64,000 nt of DNA. Origin: Streptomyces actinomycinicus (lineage in GTDB: Bacteria; Actinomycetota; Actinomycetes; Streptomycetales; Streptomycetaceae). Position 1 is the stretch's first letter; each line of letters opens with the position of its first letter. The DNA is taken from NCBI RefSeq assembly GCF_016741775.1, contig NZ_JAERRK010000013.1, forward strand, positions 1 through 64,000. The letters run 5' to 3'. The notes beneath the pieces are model-generated. The model had not been told where the DNA came from. It did not search any database and was given only the letters and a program-made list of their open reading frames with translations. A program made the position numbers and the translations under genes. Below, one piece after another: positions 62,722-64,000 of this stretch.

Positions 62722-63057
62722 TCATTCGGGTGCGAAGGAGAAGCTGCGCCACTGACCGGTGGCCCTGACGACGTTGTCGGACGACGGTCCGTCCAGATAG
62801 ACGCTCTCCCCGCCCGGAGGCACCGTGCAGTCGGGTGTTGTGTACATGAGGAGACTGCTCGTCGTGTAGTTGTCGACGCGGGTCACGCCCTCGGGAAAGC
62901 GGTGACACCCCCCGATCACCAGGTTCGAGACGGTCTCCACGTGCCGCTCGTCGTGGTGCGCGATGATCTGGCCGTTGGCCTGGTCGTCGCAGGCGGTGAG
63001 CGCGAGGCCGAGCACCGCGAAGCCGCAGAGCGCGGCCAGGGACCGGGAAACGGGCAT
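62722..63057 (-). CDS. Small lipoprotein of unknown function
   Basis: 111 aa. Signal peptide (RSLAALCGFAVLGLALTAC) with lipobox LTAC near residue 23; mature domain about 88 residues with two further cysteines (GGCHRF, TPDCTV). No known domain recognised. ATG at 63057 with AGGAGG 4 nt upstream. Stands alone between dxr and the acyl-CoA dehydrogenase gene. Confidence 0.82.
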   Translation of the reverse strand: MPVSRSLAALCGFAVLGLALTACDDQANGQIIAHHDERHVETVSNLVIGGCHRFPEGVTRVDNYTTSSLLMYTTPDCTVPPGGESVYLDGPSSDNVVRATGQWRSFSFAPE

Positions 63058-63237
63058 CGAGCCTCCTGTGCCGGGGGACGGACGGGCAGCTGCCGGGAGG
63101 ACGTCCTGCCCCCACTATCCGTCAGAGCGGGGGGACGCGCCCTCCGCGTGCCTGCCGATCGGTGACGTGGCGGCGCGGCCCGGCCGTGCGACGCGACCCG
63201 CTCGCGGTCGCCGGCCGGGACGTCTCTCCGCCTCCGC

Positions 63238-64000
63238 TCACGGGGACGCGTCCCCGCCGCCGAAGGGCCGGCGGGCGTTCTCGTGAGCCGAGGGTCCGGG
63301 GGTCGCGTCGGCGATCCACGGGCCCTCGCCCGAGGGGTCGATGATGCCTTCCTCCAGCCAGGTGTAGGCGCCGCCGAGGACGCCCTTGACCACCTTGCGG
63401 TCCAGGTCGTCGGTGTTGGTCCACAGGCGCGCGAACAGTTCGTCCACCCGGATGCGGGCCTGGCGGCAGAAGGCGTCGGCGAGCTGGTAGGCCTCGCGGC
63501 CGTGCTCGCCGCGGGTGCGCAGCCGCTCGGCGCGGACACAGGCCGCGCTCATGGCGAACAGCTCGGCACCGATGTCCACGATCCGCCCGAGGAAGCCCTG
63601 CTTGGTCTCCATCCTCCCCTGCCAGCGGGACATGGCGTAGAAGGTGGAGCGGGCCAGCTTGCGGGCCGTGCGCTCGACGTAGCGCAGGTGGCCGGAGAGG
63701 TCGACGCCGTGCCTGAACTCGCCGTACGACGTGGGCAGCTGGCCGGGTCCGGCGACCAGTTTCGGCAGCCACTTGGCGTAGAAGACGCCCGCGTTGGCAC
63801 CGGCCTTCGCCTTGTCGGACAGTGACTTGTCGGGGTCGATGAGGTCACCGGCGACCGACAGGTGGGCGTCCACGGCCTCCCGGGCGATCAGCAGGTGCAT
63901 GATCTCCGTCGAGCCCTCGAAGATGCGGTTGATGCGCAGGTCGCGCAGGATCTGCTCGGCCGGGACCGGGCGTTCGCCCCGCGCCCTGAGGGACTCGGCG
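63238..64000 (-). CDS. Acyl-CoA dehydrogenase, C-terminal part (runs off the window)
   Basis: 254 codons present; the start is beyond 64000. The reading frame holds RDLRINRIFEGSTEIMHLLI, the C-terminal signature of acyl-CoA dehydrogenases. The following ~200 residues are a long helical extension (ARKLARSTFYAMSRWQGRMETK, AYQLADAFCRQARIRVDELFARL), more than a minimal ACAD C-domain has. FAD-dependent oxidation of acyl-CoA; chain-length preference cannot be judged. No terminator is evident after its stop. Confidence 0.88.
   Translation of the reverse strand, partial: AESLRARGERPVPAEQILRDLRINRIFEGSTEIMHLLIAREAVDAHLSVAGDLIDPDKSLSDKAKAGANAGVFYAKWLPKLVAGPGQLPTSYGEFRHGVDLSGHLRYVERTARKLARSTFYAMSRWQGRMETKQGFLGRIVDIGAELFAMSAACVRAERLRTRGEHGREAYQLADAFCRQARIRVDELFARLWTNTDDLDRKVVKGVLGGAYTWLEEGIIDPSGEGPWIADATPGPSAHENARRPFGGGDASP

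Overview
The window is high-GC chromosomal DNA from a Streptomyces or close relative. The evidence is the strong G/C bias at third codon positions, frequent GTG starts, GGAGG-type ribosome binding sites, a BldB-type DUF397 gene, and a gene order that I recognise from memory (no search run) as the core region around pnp, infB and proS in S. coelicolor. The window opens after the end of the RNase J gene and closes inside an acyl-CoA dehydrogenase gene. I see no rRNA, tRNA, insertion sequence, prophage or CRISPR array.

Layout. (1) 148-10474, mostly minus strand: rnj, dapA, thyX, two small plus-strand membrane-protein genes, a TPR-like gene, dapB, an M16 peptidase, pnp and rpsO. (2) 10740-39429: a DUF397/BldB-like gene and then a complete type VII secretion (T7SS) locus. 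It has the machine parts EccD, EccC (three ATPase modules), EccB and EccE, two mycosins, two WXG100 proteins and an EspI-like ParA/MinD ATPase with a very long disordered N-terminus. It also has a large WXG-domain protein with a C-terminal YxxxD motif next to a small helical partner, two membrane Ser/Thr kinases with PQQ/beta-propeller ectodomains, a pseudokinase and two paralogous membrane-anchored proteins of unknown function. (3) 39552-52062, minus strand: ribF, a large trypsin-like/STAND-like protein that lacks key catalytic residues, then truB, rbfA, a DUF503 gene, infB, ylxR, nusA and rimP. (4) 52365-54445, plus strand: a lipoprotein, a DUF4439 ferritin-like protein and a degenerate aminoglycoside-phosphotransferase-fold protein containing a triplicated 33-bp repeat. 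(5) 54622-64000, minus strand: a GNAT enzyme, proS, two more GNAT enzymes, the isoprenoid (MEP) genes ispG and dxr on either side of an RseP-type site-2 protease, a small lipoprotein, and the 3' end of an acyl-CoA dehydrogenase gene.

The widely conserved bacterial order rimP-nusA-ylxR-infB-rbfA-truB-ribF-rpsO-pnp is present in one orientation but split twice: the STAND-like gene lies between truB and ribF, and the whole T7SS block lies between ribF and rpsO. Perfect palindromic terminators (16 bp at 11044-11079 and 19 bp at 39442-39484) close both ends of the T7SS block, so it looks transcriptionally insulated from the housekeeping genes.

A good HrdB-type promoter (TTGGAC-N17-TAGAGT, 27057-27029) appears to drive a long minus-strand transcript carrying the putative substrate pair, a mycosin, both WXG100 genes and the three kinase-fold genes. 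Secretion cargo and signalling proteins would then be made together, while the channel genes (eccB, eccC, eccD, eccE) sit in separate units. The most novel-looking points are the second YxxxD substrate pair, the kinase/kinase/pseudokinase set with Tat-like motifs before its membrane segments, and the pseudo-protease/STAND protein.
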